Below are positions 53,786 to 62,729 of a stretch of DNA of 64,000 nucleotides, piece by piece (the stretch's first letter is position 1; every line of letters begins with the position of its first letter). This DNA is from Chryseobacterium paridis. Its GTDB lineage: Bacteria > Bacteroidota > Bacteroidia > Flavobacteriales > Weeksellaceae. The stretch lies in contig NZ_JAENHK010000008.1 of NCBI RefSeq assembly GCF_016595215.1, positions 186,001-250,000 of the forward strand, written 5' to 3'. The notes below the pieces were generated by a model, which had not been told where the DNA came from, searched no databases, and saw only the letters and a list, made by a program, of their open reading frames with translations. Position numbers and translations under genes: made by a program.

Positions 53786-54144
53786 AAAAGTATAAAATTC
53801 AGAAATCTCCTTTTGTAGTTCCTACCACAGATGGAAAACTGATTGAGGAGCACTGGGGAAATTCCACCCAAAATTCCAATGTATCCATTGCTCATATGGT
53901 GGCTCCTCCTGATTGGAGCGAGCCTCATCAGACTCCTCAGTTTGATGAATTCACAATTATTATTTCAGGTAAAAAACAATTCGAAATAGATGGAGAGGTA
54001 ATCACATTAGAAAAGGGACAAAGTATCCTGGTAGAGAAAGGAGCAAGGGTGCAATACAGCAATCCTTTTACAGAGTCTTGTGAATATATTGCTATTTGTC
54101 TTCCTGCTTTTTCCATTGATCTTGTGAATAGAGAGGAAGAGTAG
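53782..54144 (+). CDS. Cupin-domain protein
   Basis: A 120-residue small beta-barrel. Its metal site is partly visible: EPHQTPQFDEFTIIISGKKQ supplies His and Glu of the first cupin motif, and ITLEKGQSILVEKGARVQYS is the second motif, though the usual His there is missing. This could mean a changed or absent metal. It is coupled to the GNAT gene by an ATGA overlap. Confidence 0.85.
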   Translation: MKKYKIQKSPFVVPTTDGKLIEEHWGNSTQNSNVSIAHMVAPPDWSEPHQTPQFDEFTIIISGKKQFEIDGEVITLEKGQSILVEKGARVQYSNPFTESCEYIAICLPAFSIDLVNREEE

Positions 54145-54300
54145 TTTGTGGGTTAGTTGAAAGTTGAAAATGGAGAGTTGAGAATGGGGGTGTTTGGTGA
54201 GGGAGTTTGAGTGTTTGAGAGTATGAGAGTATGAGTGTTTGAGAGTATGAGTGTTGTGTGTTGTGTGTTGTGTGTTTGAGAGTGTGAGTGGGGGGAATTA
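54145..54300. repeat. Low-complexity tract with GTTTGAGAGTATGAGT units
   Basis: After the cupin gene comes a TTGAAAGTTGAAAATGGAGA tract (the fourth module of the composite repeat, inverted) and then tandem units of GTTTGAGAGTATGAG and three copies of GTTGTGT. It is nearly devoid of C on the + strand. Confidence 0.75.
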
Positions 54301-54694
54301 GAAGTTTTGTGGTTTAAGAGAAAGATTTAACTTAAAATAGCTATAACCAACTATTGTCATTCAGAGCGAAACGAAGTGTAGCGTGGAATCTCTGCACTGT
54401 TATACTCATCAATAAAACAATCATAAAATTCACAAAAGCTTTTAAACACCTTAGCCATTTTAAGTTTAATACTTGCTGCTGCATAAAAAGAACACCTAAG
54501 TTTTAAAGATTTCACACAGCAAAGGCTCTCATCAGTATTTAATAAAGCGCTATTTTTTGACAGATAGATTTACCACCGAGCTTGTCAGAGCGAAACGCAG
54601 TGAGGCGTGGAATCTGTCTAACGCATCAATGTAACAAATTTGAATATGATAATTCAATAATTGTTACATTGATACATTGTTATATTAAAAAAAA
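54301..54694. repeat. Gene-free stretch with two GTCATT/CAGAGCGAAACG repeats
   Basis: Two copies of a motif with CAGAGCGAAACG followed by GTGGAATCT occur at 54361-54390 and 54586-54615. Between them, CACAAAAGCTTTTAAACACC (54430-54449) resembles one arm of the inverted repeat at 30200. No gene is seen. Confidence 0.65.
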
Positions 54695-55432
54695 TTACTT
54701 CAGAACCTCGTTCAAAAACATCAGTGTATGTTTCCAGGCTCTTTTAGCCATTACTTCATTGTAATCAGGAGATTTAGGATCCGTAAAAGTGTGTTTTGAA
54801 TGAGCATAGGTTATAATTTGCCAGTCAGCAGCTCCTTCATTCATTTCCTTGATCAGATTATCATAATCCTGTTGAGTAACACCCTTGTCATCGGCTGGAT
54901 TTTCAATCAACATCTTCGTTGATATGGGACCATTTTTTCTTGTCTGGTCCTTACCAATACTTCCATGAATAGAAACAACACCTGCTACAGGCATATTGGC
55001 TCTTGCAACTTCTAAGGCTCCGGTTCCTCCAAAACAATATCCGATAACGGCAAATTTCGTAGCACCATTTTTCTTCAATTGTTCTAATGCTAATGAAATA
55101 CGTTTCTGATACTCTGTATAGTTTTGCTTGTAATGCCCGGATGCTTTTCCAGCTGCATCACTGTCAGCAGGAATATGACCCTCACCATAGATATCAGCAA
55201 CAAAAGCAATATAACCTTGTTTTTCAAGTTCTATAGCTGCGGTTTTAGCCTCATCATCAATTCCTTTCCAGGCTGGTAGGATCAATACTCCCGGAAGCTT
55301 TTTTCCCGCATTAGAGGTTACCAGTCCATTCAGTTTTTGCGAACCGTCCTGATAGGAAACTGATTTTAAGTTTTGACTGAATAAAGTTCCTGATATCATA
55401 AAAATCGTAGTTAATAAAATTGAACGTATCAT
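54695..55432 (-). CDS. Exported dienelactone hydrolase family protein
   Basis: A 245-residue alpha/beta hydrolase with a signal peptide (MIRSILLTTIFMISGTLFSQ). The nucleophile is Cys133 in VIGYCFGGTGALE, the acid is in ENPADDKGV, and the His in YAHSKHTFTDP, which together form the Cys-Asp-His triad of dienelactone hydrolases. As a secreted protein it is unlikely to act in chloroaromatic degradation; the natural substrate is unknown. It is monocistronic. Confidence 0.9.
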   Translation of the reverse strand: MIRSILLTTIFMISGTLFSQNLKSVSYQDGSQKLNGLVTSNAGKKLPGVLILPAWKGIDDEAKTAAIELEKQGYIAFVADIYGEGHIPADSDAAGKASGHYKQNYTEYQKRISLALEQLKKNGATKFAVIGYCFGGTGALEVARANMPVAGVVSIHGSIGKDQTRKNGPISTKMLIENPADDKGVTQQDYDNLIKEMNEGAADWQIITYAHSKHTFTDPKSPDYNEVMAKRAWKHTLMFLNEVLK

Positions 55433-55491
55433 AGCGTAATTATTAATTGTTATTGAATATAAAAATGAATTTATTAGAATGATATATTTGT

Positions 55492-55998
55492 TTAATCATT
55501 GTAAGAATTAACTTTATAAATTAATTGAAATTTTATAGAGTTATTCTTAGATTTTGGATATTTTTCTTTATTAACTTTCTTTTCGAATATCTTCATGATA
55601 TCTAAATCTAAATCATCCATTACAGCAAACTGAATATCATTTTTCTTTGTATTTAGCTCAAATTGAACCATTATCTTTCCTGATTTTTTTGAGTTTTTGA
55701 ATAGGTCATTAAAAATTTTATCAGTTTTGCTTACTACTTCTGATATATCTTTAGTAGATACAGAACCTTCAAAATCTGCGTTTGAACTTAAAAGGATAAC
55801 CTTTTCTAATTTGGTCTCTTTCTCACCACGTGAGGCATTATTTATTTCTTTGCCATCCTGATAAGTTTTAAAACCATGTTCAGTTTGATAAGTTTTATTT
55901 TCGATAGGATTGTAATAAGATTGTTTATTTTCATTGAATTGAGAATAAACTTTTGATGTTAGGAAGAAAAGTAGGACAAGAGCAATCTTTATTTTCAT
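55492..55998 (-). CDS. Small exported protein of unknown function
   Basis: A 168-residue protein with a signal peptide (MKIKIALVLLFFLTSKVYSQ), then a Tyr/Asn-rich segment (FNENKQSYYNPIENKTYQTE) and a mixed alpha/beta end (KIMVQFELNTKKNDIQFAVM). The end has some resemblance to periplasmic TonB-like C-terminal domains with a strand-helix-strand pattern, but this is weak. The ATG at 55998 is preferred over a TTG at 56022. Confidence 0.7.
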   Translation of the reverse strand: MKIKIALVLLFFLTSKVYSQFNENKQSYYNPIENKTYQTEHGFKTYQDGKEINNASRGEKETKLEKVILLSSNADFEGSVSTKDISEVVSKTDKIFNDLFKNSKKSGKIMVQFELNTKKNDIQFAVMDDLDLDIMKIFEKKVNKEKYPKSKNNSIKFQLIYKVNSYND

Positions 55999-56116
55999 TA
56001 TTTTTTTCGGTTGAGATTTCAAAATAGGATATGTAAAATTGATTTTAACAATAAGATTTTATTTAGTGGTTAAGGTCATAAGATTGTTTCACCTTCAATT
56101 CACAATGAGAGAGATA

Positions 56117-56161
56117 AAAAATCCTCATCTAAATTAATGAAATAACTTACAATGAGGAGTA
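56117..56161 (-). terminator. Possible terminator of the HAD gene
   Basis: On the - strand an 8-bp stem of the ACTCCTCAT / ATGAGGAT type encloses a loop of more than 20 bases and is followed by a T run. The long loop makes it a weak call. Confidence 0.4.
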
Positions 56162-56187
56162 ATAAAATACTATTAATTAGATTTTTA

Positions 56188-56799
56188 TCAAATTCTCAAT
56201 CCCAAATCAATCAGTTCCTGTTCCAGATTAGTTTTTGGAAAAACCTGAATAGTATGAAAGCCTAAGGTTTTTGCCATTTCTATATTCTTCGGATTATCAT
56301 CGATGAAAACTGATTCGTCAGCTTGAATATTGTAACGTTCCAGTAATAAGTGCCAGATTTTAGGATCAGGTTTTATCAGCTTCTCTGTTCCTGAAACAAC
56401 GATTTTACCTCCAAAAAGTTGGAAAAAATCATAATTTTCCAAAGCATAAGGAAAAGTTTCCTCAGACCAGTTCGTGAGTCCATAAAGGTGGTAATCTGTT
56501 TTGCTTAACTTTTTCAGTACCTCTACATTTTGTGGAATATCACTTTTCAGCATGACATGCCAATTGTCATAATAAGCTCTTAATTCTTTTTCCCAATCCG
56601 GAAATTTTTGAACCTGGATATCGGTTCCTTCCATAAGACTTCTGCCCCTGTCTTGCTCTTCATTCCATTCTGACTGGGCAATATGGGTGAGAAAGTATTC
56701 CATTTTATCATCATCATTGAAATAGGTTTTGAAAAAATATCTTGGATTCCAATCCATAAGAACGCCTCCAAAATCGAATATAATGTTCCTGATACTCAT
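56188..56799 (-). CDS. HAD-superfamily hydrolase (YihX-like phosphatase)
   Basis: A 203-residue phosphatase. Motif I is IFDFGGVLMDWNP (the second Asp of DxD is Gly-Gly here, as in YihX-type relatives), motif II LYGLTNWSEETF, motif III the Lys in EKLIKPDPKIW, and motif IV VFIDDNPKNIEMAK. It probably removes phosphate from small sugar phosphates or nucleotides; the substrate is unknown. The ATG at 56799 is used; a start at 56838 would add 13 unrelated residues. Confidence 0.9.
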   Translation of the reverse strand: MSIRNIIFDFGGVLMDWNPRYFFKTYFNDDDKMEYFLTHIAQSEWNEEQDRGRSLMEGTDIQVQKFPDWEKELRAYYDNWHVMLKSDIPQNVEVLKKLSKTDYHLYGLTNWSEETFPYALENYDFFQLFGGKIVVSGTEKLIKPDPKIWHLLLERYNIQADESVFIDDNPKNIEMAKTLGFHTIQVFPKTNLEQELIDLGLRI

Positions 56800-57035
56800 A
56801 ATAACTGTTGACTTTTTATTTAAAGAAAAAAAATCCAAAGCCTACATCTTGAAAAATAAGAAGATCACATAAGACGAAAATCATAGATTTTCAAAGATTC
56901 TTATGCATTCCTTTATTGAGGCTTTAAAATTAATGTAGCTTAAATTTATAGAAATTTAAAATGATATCAGCTATCAGATGTATTTTAAAATTATGAATTA
57001 TTAGTTAACTCAATAGGAGTATTGTTTTTAATCAA

Positions 57036-57470
57036 TCAATTATCTGCTTTATAAAACTGATACTGGTCATTTTCGAAATAAGCATTAATATGTTGAAGAC
57101 CATTTGTAAGGATAATTTCTTTAGCACCAATAATTGAATTGTATCGGGCGGTTTGTTCAAAAGTTTTCTCTGTTAATTTAATCTGCGGAGCCTTACACTC
57201 AATTAAAATTTTAGGCTGTGCTTTTTCTGTGATGAGCAGGTCAATTCTTTTGGTAAGACCATTTAAAACAATCTTTTTTTCTGTGATCAAAGCAGATACA
57301 GAATAAGATTTTACAGTGAGATAATAATGTATCCAATGCTGTCTTACCCATTCTTCAGGGGTAAGCAAAAGGTAAGTTTTACGAACTAAATCATAAATAA
57401 AAAACTTATCTTTGTCTTTCTTGAATTTAAAATCAAAAGTTTCCTGAAAATTCAGTTTTGGAAGTTCCAT
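57036..57470 (-). CDS. Stand-alone HsdR N-terminal-type (PD-(D/E)XK) nuclease-like protein
   Basis: A 144-residue protein matching the N-terminal nuclease fold of type I restriction HsdR (HSDR_N_2 group). The catalytic signature is visible as RIDLLITEKAQPKILIECKA (Asp, then Glu-x-Lys). No helicase domain, HsdM or HsdS is nearby, so this is not a restriction system. From memory, it is often next to holA in flavobacteria. It is divergent from holA with only six bases between the two start codons. Confidence 0.85.
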   Translation of the reverse strand: MELPKLNFQETFDFKFKKDKDKFFIYDLVRKTYLLLTPEEWVRQHWIHYYLTVKSYSVSALITEKKIVLNGLTKRIDLLITEKAQPKILIECKAPQIKLTEKTFEQTARYNSIIGAKEIILTNGLQHINAYFENDQYQFYKADN

Positions 57471-57476
57471 TAAAAG

Positions 57477-58514
57477 ATGAAAGAATTAGATTTAATCCTC
57501 AAAAATATTAAAAATAAAGAAGTTTTACCGATTTATTTTTTCCACGGAGACGAACCTTATTTTATTGATGTTGCTATAAAGGCTCTTGAACACGACTTTT
57601 TGGAAGAAGATGAAAAGGCTTTTAATCAGACGGTGACCTACGGAAAAGACACTTCTTATCAGGAAGTTCTTTCATTGGCCAGACAGTTTCCTATGATGGG
57701 AGACAAGCAGGTGATCATCGTAAAAGAGGCTCAGGATTTAAAGCTTAATGAAGAAGAAAACAGAATTCTGGAAGCTTATGTAGAAAATCCGGTACCCTCA
57801 ACAGTTCTGGTTTTTGCCCACAAACATAAGAAACTCGATAGCAGAAAAAAAGTAACAAAGGCCTTAGATAAAGCTAAAGCACTTTTCCTAAGTGAGTCGA
57901 TCAGAGATAATAATCTTCCAAAATGGATTGCAGATGAATGTAGTCAGCTAAAAATTAAGACTGCACCCAATATTTCACACCTTTTAGCCGAATATTTAGG
58001 TAATGACCTATCCAGAATTGCCAATGAACTTGGTAAATTAAAGATCATCCTTAAAGAAGGTGAAGTTCTGGATGGAACAATTATAGAAAACCATATTGGT
58101 ATCAGCAAAGAATATAACGTCTTCGAGCTTCAAAAAGCGTTGGGAACAAAGAATGCCAATGCAGCATTTAAAATTGCCCATTTTATGGGGAAGAATCCCA
58201 AGAATAATCCTTTTGTAATGATGCTTGCAAGTCTATATAACTATTTTTCAAATGTTATTATTTATCAGACAATGGCTGGACAACCCCCACAGGTTATTGC
58301 ATCTCAAATGGGTATTAATCCTTATTTTATCAAAGATTTTGCAGAAAGTGCCAGGTTATATCCTTTAAAACATGCGACGAGAGTCATTTCTATTTTAAGA
58401 GAATTTGATATGAAAGGAAAAGGGTTGGGAGCTGTGAATATGAGCGAAGCAGAATTGATCAAGGAATTGGTATATAAGATTATCCATGTGGATAAGTTTA
58501 AGATGAAAGTTTGA
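57477..58514 (+). CDS. holA: DNA polymerase III, delta subunit
   Basis: A 345-residue clamp-loader subunit that opens the beta sliding clamp. The N-terminal LPIYFFHGDEPYFIDVAIKA, the central FPMMGDKQVIIVKEAQDL and IADECSQLKIKTAPNISHL, and the C-terminal helical domain match HolA. Shared with the divergent HsdR-N gene is a six-base intergenic space, so each promoter must lie inside the other gene or be bidirectional. Confidence 0.95.
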   Translation: MKELDLILKNIKNKEVLPIYFFHGDEPYFIDVAIKALEHDFLEEDEKAFNQTVTYGKDTSYQEVLSLARQFPMMGDKQVIIVKEAQDLKLNEEENRILEAYVENPVPSTVLVFAHKHKKLDSRKKVTKALDKAKALFLSESIRDNNLPKWIADECSQLKIKTAPNISHLLAEYLGNDLSRIANELGKLKIILKEGEVLDGTIIENHIGISKEYNVFELQKALGTKNANAAFKIAHFMGKNPKNNPFVMMLASLYNYFSNVIIYQTMAGQPPQVIASQMGINPYFIKDFAESARLYPLKHATRVISILREFDMKGKGLGAVNMSEAELIKELVYKIIHVDKFKMKV

Positions 58515-58943
58515 GTTAGTTGAAAGTGGAGAGTTGAAAGTTGAAAGTGAAGAGTTGCGAGGTTCGGGCTTCGGAGTTTGAGATTCGAGTTGCCAGGTCG
58601 GGATTCGGGTTGTAGGTTTGGTTAAAGGGTGAAGGTTTTCTATTATTGGCTGAGATAAAAGCAATTTTACCTTTTCGCGATTTTGCAATTTTACAAAACT
58701 AAGAAATAGAAGATTGCTCGTTTCTACCTATGTAAAAGCGATTTCGCGATTCAGCAATTTTGCAATTTCACGATTTAGCAATTTCACCTCTCGTACCTCG
58801 AAACCCGCATCCCGAAACAGATAATGTTCTCATCGACAACCGACATATTGATTATTGACAAGTATCATTAAAATTCCTTTAATAAAACATTAAAAATTAC
58901 GAAATTAGCGAACTTTAATTTTAATCTTTTTGAAAAGTAAATT
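58515..58943 (-). repeat. Composite intergenic repeat, site 5 (inverted), plus extra word tracts
   Basis: After holA, in reversed order: TTGAAAGTGGAGAGTTGAAA words (58515-58556), GGTTCGGGCTTCGGAGTTTG and GATTCGAGTTGCC words (58560-58610), the core (about 58605-58665, with GTTAAAGGGTGAAGG and ATTATTGGCTGAGAT) and GCGATTTTGCAATTTTAC words to 58695. A second tract at 58735-58825 has AGCGATTTCGCGATTCAGC and CTCGTACCTCGAAACCCG words. From 58826 to 58943 the sequence is AT-rich with no clear promoter for trxB. Confidence 0.8.
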
Positions 58944-59885
58944 ATGGAGCAAAACATTTTAGATTGTGTAATAGTTGGATCAGGGCCATCTGGATTCACA
59001 GCGGCAATTTATGCAGCAAGAGCAGATCTGAAACCTGAATTGTATACGGGTTTAGAGCCAGGCGGACAATTAACAACAACAACGGAGGTTGATAACTTTC
59101 CCGGATATCCTGCAGGTATTACAGGTCCTGAAATGATGATGGATTTGCAAAAACAGGCAGAAAGATTTGATACCAAAGTTCATTATGAAATGATCACGAA
59201 AGTGGAATTTTCTAAAGAAGTTGGAGGTGTTCATAAACTATTCGCTGGAAACAAAGAGATCTTAGCAAAAACGGTAATTATTTCAACGGGAGCTACAGCA
59301 AAATATCTTGGTCTTGATGACGAAAAGAAATATAATGGAGGAGGAGTTTCTGCATGTGCAACTTGTGATGGATTTTTCTACAGAGGAAAAGATGTTGTCG
59401 TAGTAGGAGCTGGTGATACAGCAGCAGAAGAAGCAACTTATCTTGCGAAACTAGTGAATAAAGTAACGATGTTGGTAAGAAAAGATGAGTTCAGAGCTTC
59501 AAAAGCGATGATTCACAGAGTTCAGAACACACCAAACATTGAAGTGAAATTTCGCCATGAATTAATTGGCATTGAAGGTGAAAACAATCTGGTAGAAAGA
59601 GCGGTTGTTATCAACAACGAAACTCAGGAAAAATCTACGGTTGATGTTCACGGAATTTTTATTGCGATTGGTCACAAACCCAATACTGATATTTTTGCTG
59701 ATCAGATCAATCTTGATGAAAACGGATATATTGAAACTGAAAAGGGATCTACAAGAACAAATTTACCAGGAGTTTTTGCTGCTGGAGATGTTCAGGATCA
59801 TATCTACAGACAAGCAATTACAGCAGCAGGAAGTGGATGTATGGCAGCAATGGATGCTGAAAAGTATCTGGCTGAGCTACATTAA
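58944..59885 (+). CDS. trxB: Thioredoxin-disulfide reductase
   Basis: NADPH-dependent flavoenzyme that reduces thioredoxin. The 313-residue protein has the FAD-binding VIVGSGPSGFTAAIYAARA, the redox pair Cys138/Cys141 in ACATCDGFF, the NADPH-binding VVVVGAGDTAAEEATYL and the C-terminal GVFAAGDVQDHIYRQAITAA. The length is normal. No thioredoxin gene is in the window. Confidence 0.97.
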   Translation: MEQNILDCVIVGSGPSGFTAAIYAARADLKPELYTGLEPGGQLTTTTEVDNFPGYPAGITGPEMMMDLQKQAERFDTKVHYEMITKVEFSKEVGGVHKLFAGNKEILAKTVIISTGATAKYLGLDDEKKYNGGGVSACATCDGFFYRGKDVVVVGAGDTAAEEATYLAKLVNKVTMLVRKDEFRASKAMIHRVQNTPNIEVKFRHELIGIEGENNLVERAVVINNETQEKSTVDVHGIFIAIGHKPNTDIFADQINLDENGYIETEKGSTRTNLPGVFAAGDVQDHIYRQAITAAGSGCMAAMDAEKYLAELH

Positions 59886-59910
59886 TACTGAAATTGATAC
59901 AATATATGAG

Positions 59911-59940
59911 TAAACGCATCATAAATGATGCGTTTATTTT
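59911..59940 (+). terminator. Terminator of trxB
   Basis: A perfect 12-bp stem (59911-59922 with 59925-59936) with a two-base centre, followed by T-rich sequence, 26 bases after the stop codon. Confidence 0.85.
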
Positions 59941-60046
59941 TTATCCTGTTTTATGAGATTTCATAGACTAATACAGAGCTAACGGAAAATAATCGGGTTG
60001 ATTTCTAGTGGATTATTTCATTTTGTTAAAATTTATCTGGAAATTA

Positions 60047-60078
60047 TTTTGCCAGAATTAAAAAACGCTCTATATTTG
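60047..60078 (+). promoter_or_regulatory. Promoter of tRNA-Ser
   Basis: TTTTG at 60047-60051 and TATATTTG at 60071-60078 with 19 bases between them, an exact match to the Bacteroidota consensus, 35 bases upstream of the mature tRNA. Confidence 0.87.
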
Positions 60079-60112
60079 CACCACTGAAAACGACAGTATA
60101 ACTGGAGTTAAA

Positions 60113-60197
60113 GGAGAGTTGGCAGAGTGGTCGATTGCGGCAGTCTTGAAAACTGTTGACTGTAACAGGTCCGGGGGTTCGAATCCCTCACTCTCCG
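60113..60197 (+). tRNA. tRNA-Ser (anticodon TGA)
   Basis: An 85-base cloverleaf. The acceptor arm GGAGAGT (60113-60119) pairs with ACTCTCC (60190-60196), the anticodon TGA at 60147-60149 sits in the loop CTTGAAA, a long variable arm is present as in serine tRNAs, and the T arm contains GGTTCGAATCCC. The discriminator is G60197. The CCA end is not encoded. It reads UCA (and other UCN by wobble). Confidence 0.97.
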
Positions 60198-60200
60198 CAG

Positions 60201-60238
60201 AAAAAGCCTTAGAATTATTGATTCTAAGGCTTTTTTTT
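60201..60238 (+). terminator. Terminator of tRNA-Ser
   Basis: A perfect 15-bp stem (60201-60215 with 60221-60235), a 5-base loop and a T run, three bases after the tRNA. Confidence 0.93.
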
Positions 60239-60829
60239 GTTTAAAGTTTCAAAGTATACCAAATAAAATCAAATTAAAATGGATAATATGATGAGTACTT
60301 GAAATTGTATTTTCTACTCACTAATTAGAAAATAAACACCCTTGTTCATCAATTTAGCATCTTGTAGGTTTAAAAATTTCTAAATAAATTATTAATCTTT
60401 AAAATCTAAAGTTATAGAGACTTAAAGTATACTTTTTATAAAAAATCAAAAATAGTTATTGAGTTTTAAAAGTAATTTTATCAAGCGGAAAGTAATAGAA
60501 TATAAATTTAGGAGTTAGACAAATTACAGCAACCACTATAAAGTTCTGAACTATTTAGGGGCTCTTTGTATGTTCAAATGATTGCTGTATTTTAAGAATT
60601 TATTTTTAAAACCATTTTAAAATATCTCGTATTACGGATTCCCGTAAAAAAATTAGGATTTAAGAATCTATATTTGAAGCCTAATTGAGAGCTAATTGTT
60701 AATATGATATGGAATTAAGAATAATTGGTCTCATTTAAATTGAAAATAGAAAAGTTATTGAAAATTAAATTATATTTAGAAAAACTTATTAAATATAAAT
60801 AACCACAAAAAATCAAATCATTAAACGGC
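60239..60829. other. AT-rich gap upstream of the Ter operon
   Basis: 591 bases between the tRNA terminator and the first terD-like gene. No gene, no composite repeat and no clear TTTG/TAnnTTTG promoter was found; the region is very AT-rich. The Ter operon promoter must lie here. Confidence 0.5.
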
Positions 60830-61405
60830 ATGGCTATCAATTTACAGAAAGGTCAAAAAATTGACATTGGACTTAATAAACTTACAATAGGTTTGGGATG
60901 GGATCCTAACGAAGGTACCGGATTCGAATTTGATCTTGATGCTTCAGCATTTATGATCGATGAGCAAAGACAAATTCCTTCTGAACCTTTTTTTATTTTT
61001 TACGGAAATACAGATTCGCCTGACGGTTCTTTGAGACATACAGGTGACGATCCCACAGGAGGAAACAGTGCAGATGGCGATGATGAAAGCATTGAAGTAG
61101 ATCTTTCAAAAGTTGACCCTAGAATTAATGAAATTCTTATTGTAGTTACAATTCATGACGCTAATGATCGTAAACAAAATTACGGACAGGTACGTAACTC
61201 CTATATACGAATTGTCGATGACAGTACCGGACAGGAAGTTGCTAAATATGAATTAGGAGAAGATTTTTCTATAGAAACAGCAGTAGAATTTGGAAGGCTT
61301 TATAAAAGAAATAATCAGTGGAAATTTGAAGCTTCAGGAATTGGATATCGTGAGGACTTAGCGTTTTTCTTATCAAAATATTACAAAGGACAAATAATAA
61401 AATAA
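60830..61405 (+). CDS. terD: TerD-family protein 1
   Basis: A 191-residue protein of the TerD family from tellurium-resistance/chemical-stress operons. The start MAINLQKGQKIDIG, the WDPNEGTGFEFDLDASAFMI block and DGDDESIEVDLSKVDPRINE with its Asp cluster are the Ca2+-binding features of the fold. It probably works with the next TerD protein and the VWA proteins at the membrane. It is first of at least five closely spaced genes (gaps 5, 6, 2 and 10 bases). Confidence 0.93.
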   Translation: MAINLQKGQKIDIGLNKLTIGLGWDPNEGTGFEFDLDASAFMIDEQRQIPSEPFFIFYGNTDSPDGSLRHTGDDPTGGNSADGDDESIEVDLSKVDPRINEILIVVTIHDANDRKQNYGQVRNSYIRIVDDSTGQEVAKYELGEDFSIETAVEFGRLYKRNNQWKFEASGIGYREDLAFFLSKYYKGQIIK

Positions 61406-61410
61406 CAAGC

Positions 61411-62082
61411 ATGGCTATAAATTTACAGAAAGGTCAGACCATTGATCTCAGAAAAAATGATAAGGGAGAAAGCATTTATGACCTTTCACAAGTGACAATC
61501 GGTTTGGGATGGGATGTCCGTCAAAAACAAGGTGGTTTTTTAGGGAAATTATTTGGTGGTAAAGAAGAGGAATATGATTTGGATGCAATTGCATTTTTAC
61601 TTGATGCTAATGGTAAAGTTGCAGATCTTGGAAGGACGGCATCTGTATCAGGTAGAAATGTTGCTTTGTATGGAGGTGATGTGATCTATTTCAACTCAAT
61701 GAGACATCCAAGCGGAAACATTTGGCTTACAGGAGATAACCGTACTGGTGCTGGAGACGGTGATGATGAACAAATTATTGTACAGTTAGAGAAATTAGAT
61801 CAAAAATATCAAAAAATATTATTTGTAGTTACGATTTATCAGGGAAGAAAAAATAATCAACATTTTGGAATGGTTGAAAATGCTTTCATACGAGCTGTAG
61901 ATTCCAAAGGAAAAGAAATTACCAAATATAGTTTATCTGGGGATGCTTCTATTAGCGGAATGTGTTCTATGGTTTTCGCAGAAGCTTACCGACATAACGG
62001 AGATTGGAAATTCCGTGCTCTTGGTGAGCCGGGACAGACTGATAATTTCGTTGATATTTTAGCAAAATATGCCTATAAATAA
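61411..62082 (+). CDS. TerD-family protein 2
   Basis: A 223-residue TerD-family protein, longer than the first because of a Gly/Lys-rich insertion (GGFLGKLFGGKEEEYDLDAI) before the Ca2+-binding strand. The Asp cluster GAGDGDDEQIIVQLEKLDQK is present. The start MAINLQKGQTIDLRKN is nearly the same as in protein 1, which suggests tandem duplication. Product role as above: a stress-related, probably membrane-associated complex; the biochemical activity is unknown. Confidence 0.93.
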   Translation: MAINLQKGQTIDLRKNDKGESIYDLSQVTIGLGWDVRQKQGGFLGKLFGGKEEEYDLDAIAFLLDANGKVADLGRTASVSGRNVALYGGDVIYFNSMRHPSGNIWLTGDNRTGAGDGDDEQIIVQLEKLDQKYQKILFVVTIYQGRKNNQHFGMVENAFIRAVDSKGKEITKYSLSGDASISGMCSMVFAEAYRHNGDWKFRALGEPGQTDNFVDILAKYAYK

Positions 62083-62088
62083 TTTATA

Positions 62089-62727
62089 ATGAGAAGATTA
62101 CCTGTGTATTTATTATTAGACACTTCAGGTTCAATGACTGGAGAGCCTATTGAAGCCGTAAGAAATGGAGTTCAGATGATGCTGCATTCTTTGCGTCAAA
62201 ACCCTCAAGCCATAGAAACAGCATATGTAAGTATTATAACATTCGATAGTGAGGCCAAGCAAATTGTACCACTTACAGATTTGGCATCTTTCCAAATGGT
62301 TGATATCAAAGCATCAAGTACTACTTCGTTAGGCGCTGCCTTAGGACTTCTTGCGGATAAATTAAGCACTGAAGTAACCAAAACAACTCTTGAGCAAAAA
62401 GGAGACTGGAAACCAATGACTTTTATTATGACCGATGGTGTACCAACAGACGATTGGCAAAGCGGATTTAATAAACTAAAATCCGTAAATAAAGGCCTGA
62501 TTGTGGGGTGTGCTGTGGGAAATGGAGCCGATGATAAAATTCTGAAACAAATTACAGAATCAGTAATCAGATTGGATAATGCAGATTCTGAAAGTATCAG
62601 CAAGTTTTTTCAATGGGTGACAGATTCAATTTCCACGACCTCAACCAAAGTAGAAGAGTCCGGAAAAGAAGTGACTGGATTAGATCAACTTCCTCCACCG
62701 CCGTCTGAGTTGGTAATTGTAGCATAA
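62089..62727 (+). CDS. VWA-domain protein, TerY-like (1)
   Basis: A 212-residue von Willebrand A protein with an intact metal-ion-dependent adhesion site: LLLDTSGSMTGEPIEAV (DxSxS), the Thr in STTSLGAALGLLADKL and the Asp in MTDGVPTDDW. The C-terminus ends with LPPPPSELVIVA. TerY-type VWA proteins are found with a PP2C phosphatase and a protein kinase (TerY-P triad). Those partners would lie beyond the window edge if present. Confidence 0.92.
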   Translation: MRRLPVYLLLDTSGSMTGEPIEAVRNGVQMMLHSLRQNPQAIETAYVSIITFDSEAKQIVPLTDLASFQMVDIKASSTTSLGAALGLLADKLSTEVTKTTLEQKGDWKPMTFIMTDGVPTDDWQSGFNKLKSVNKGLIVGCAVGNGADDKILKQITESVIRLDNADSESISKFFQWVTDSISTTSTKVEESGKEVTGLDQLPPPPSELVIVA

Positions 62728-62729
62728 TT

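Noticed and set aside
57036..57470. Type I restriction-modification system
   Set aside because: Only the N-terminal nuclease-like domain is present; there is no HsdM, HsdS or helicase, and the neighbour is holA.
59605..59913. 102-codon + strand gene in another frame of trxB
   Set aside because: It overlaps trxB almost fully and shows no family features.
60113..60829. Integrative element inserted at tRNA-Ser
   Set aside because: No integrase is in the window, and no direct repeat of the tRNA 3' end was found in the downstream sequence that could be read; the tRNA has its own terminator.
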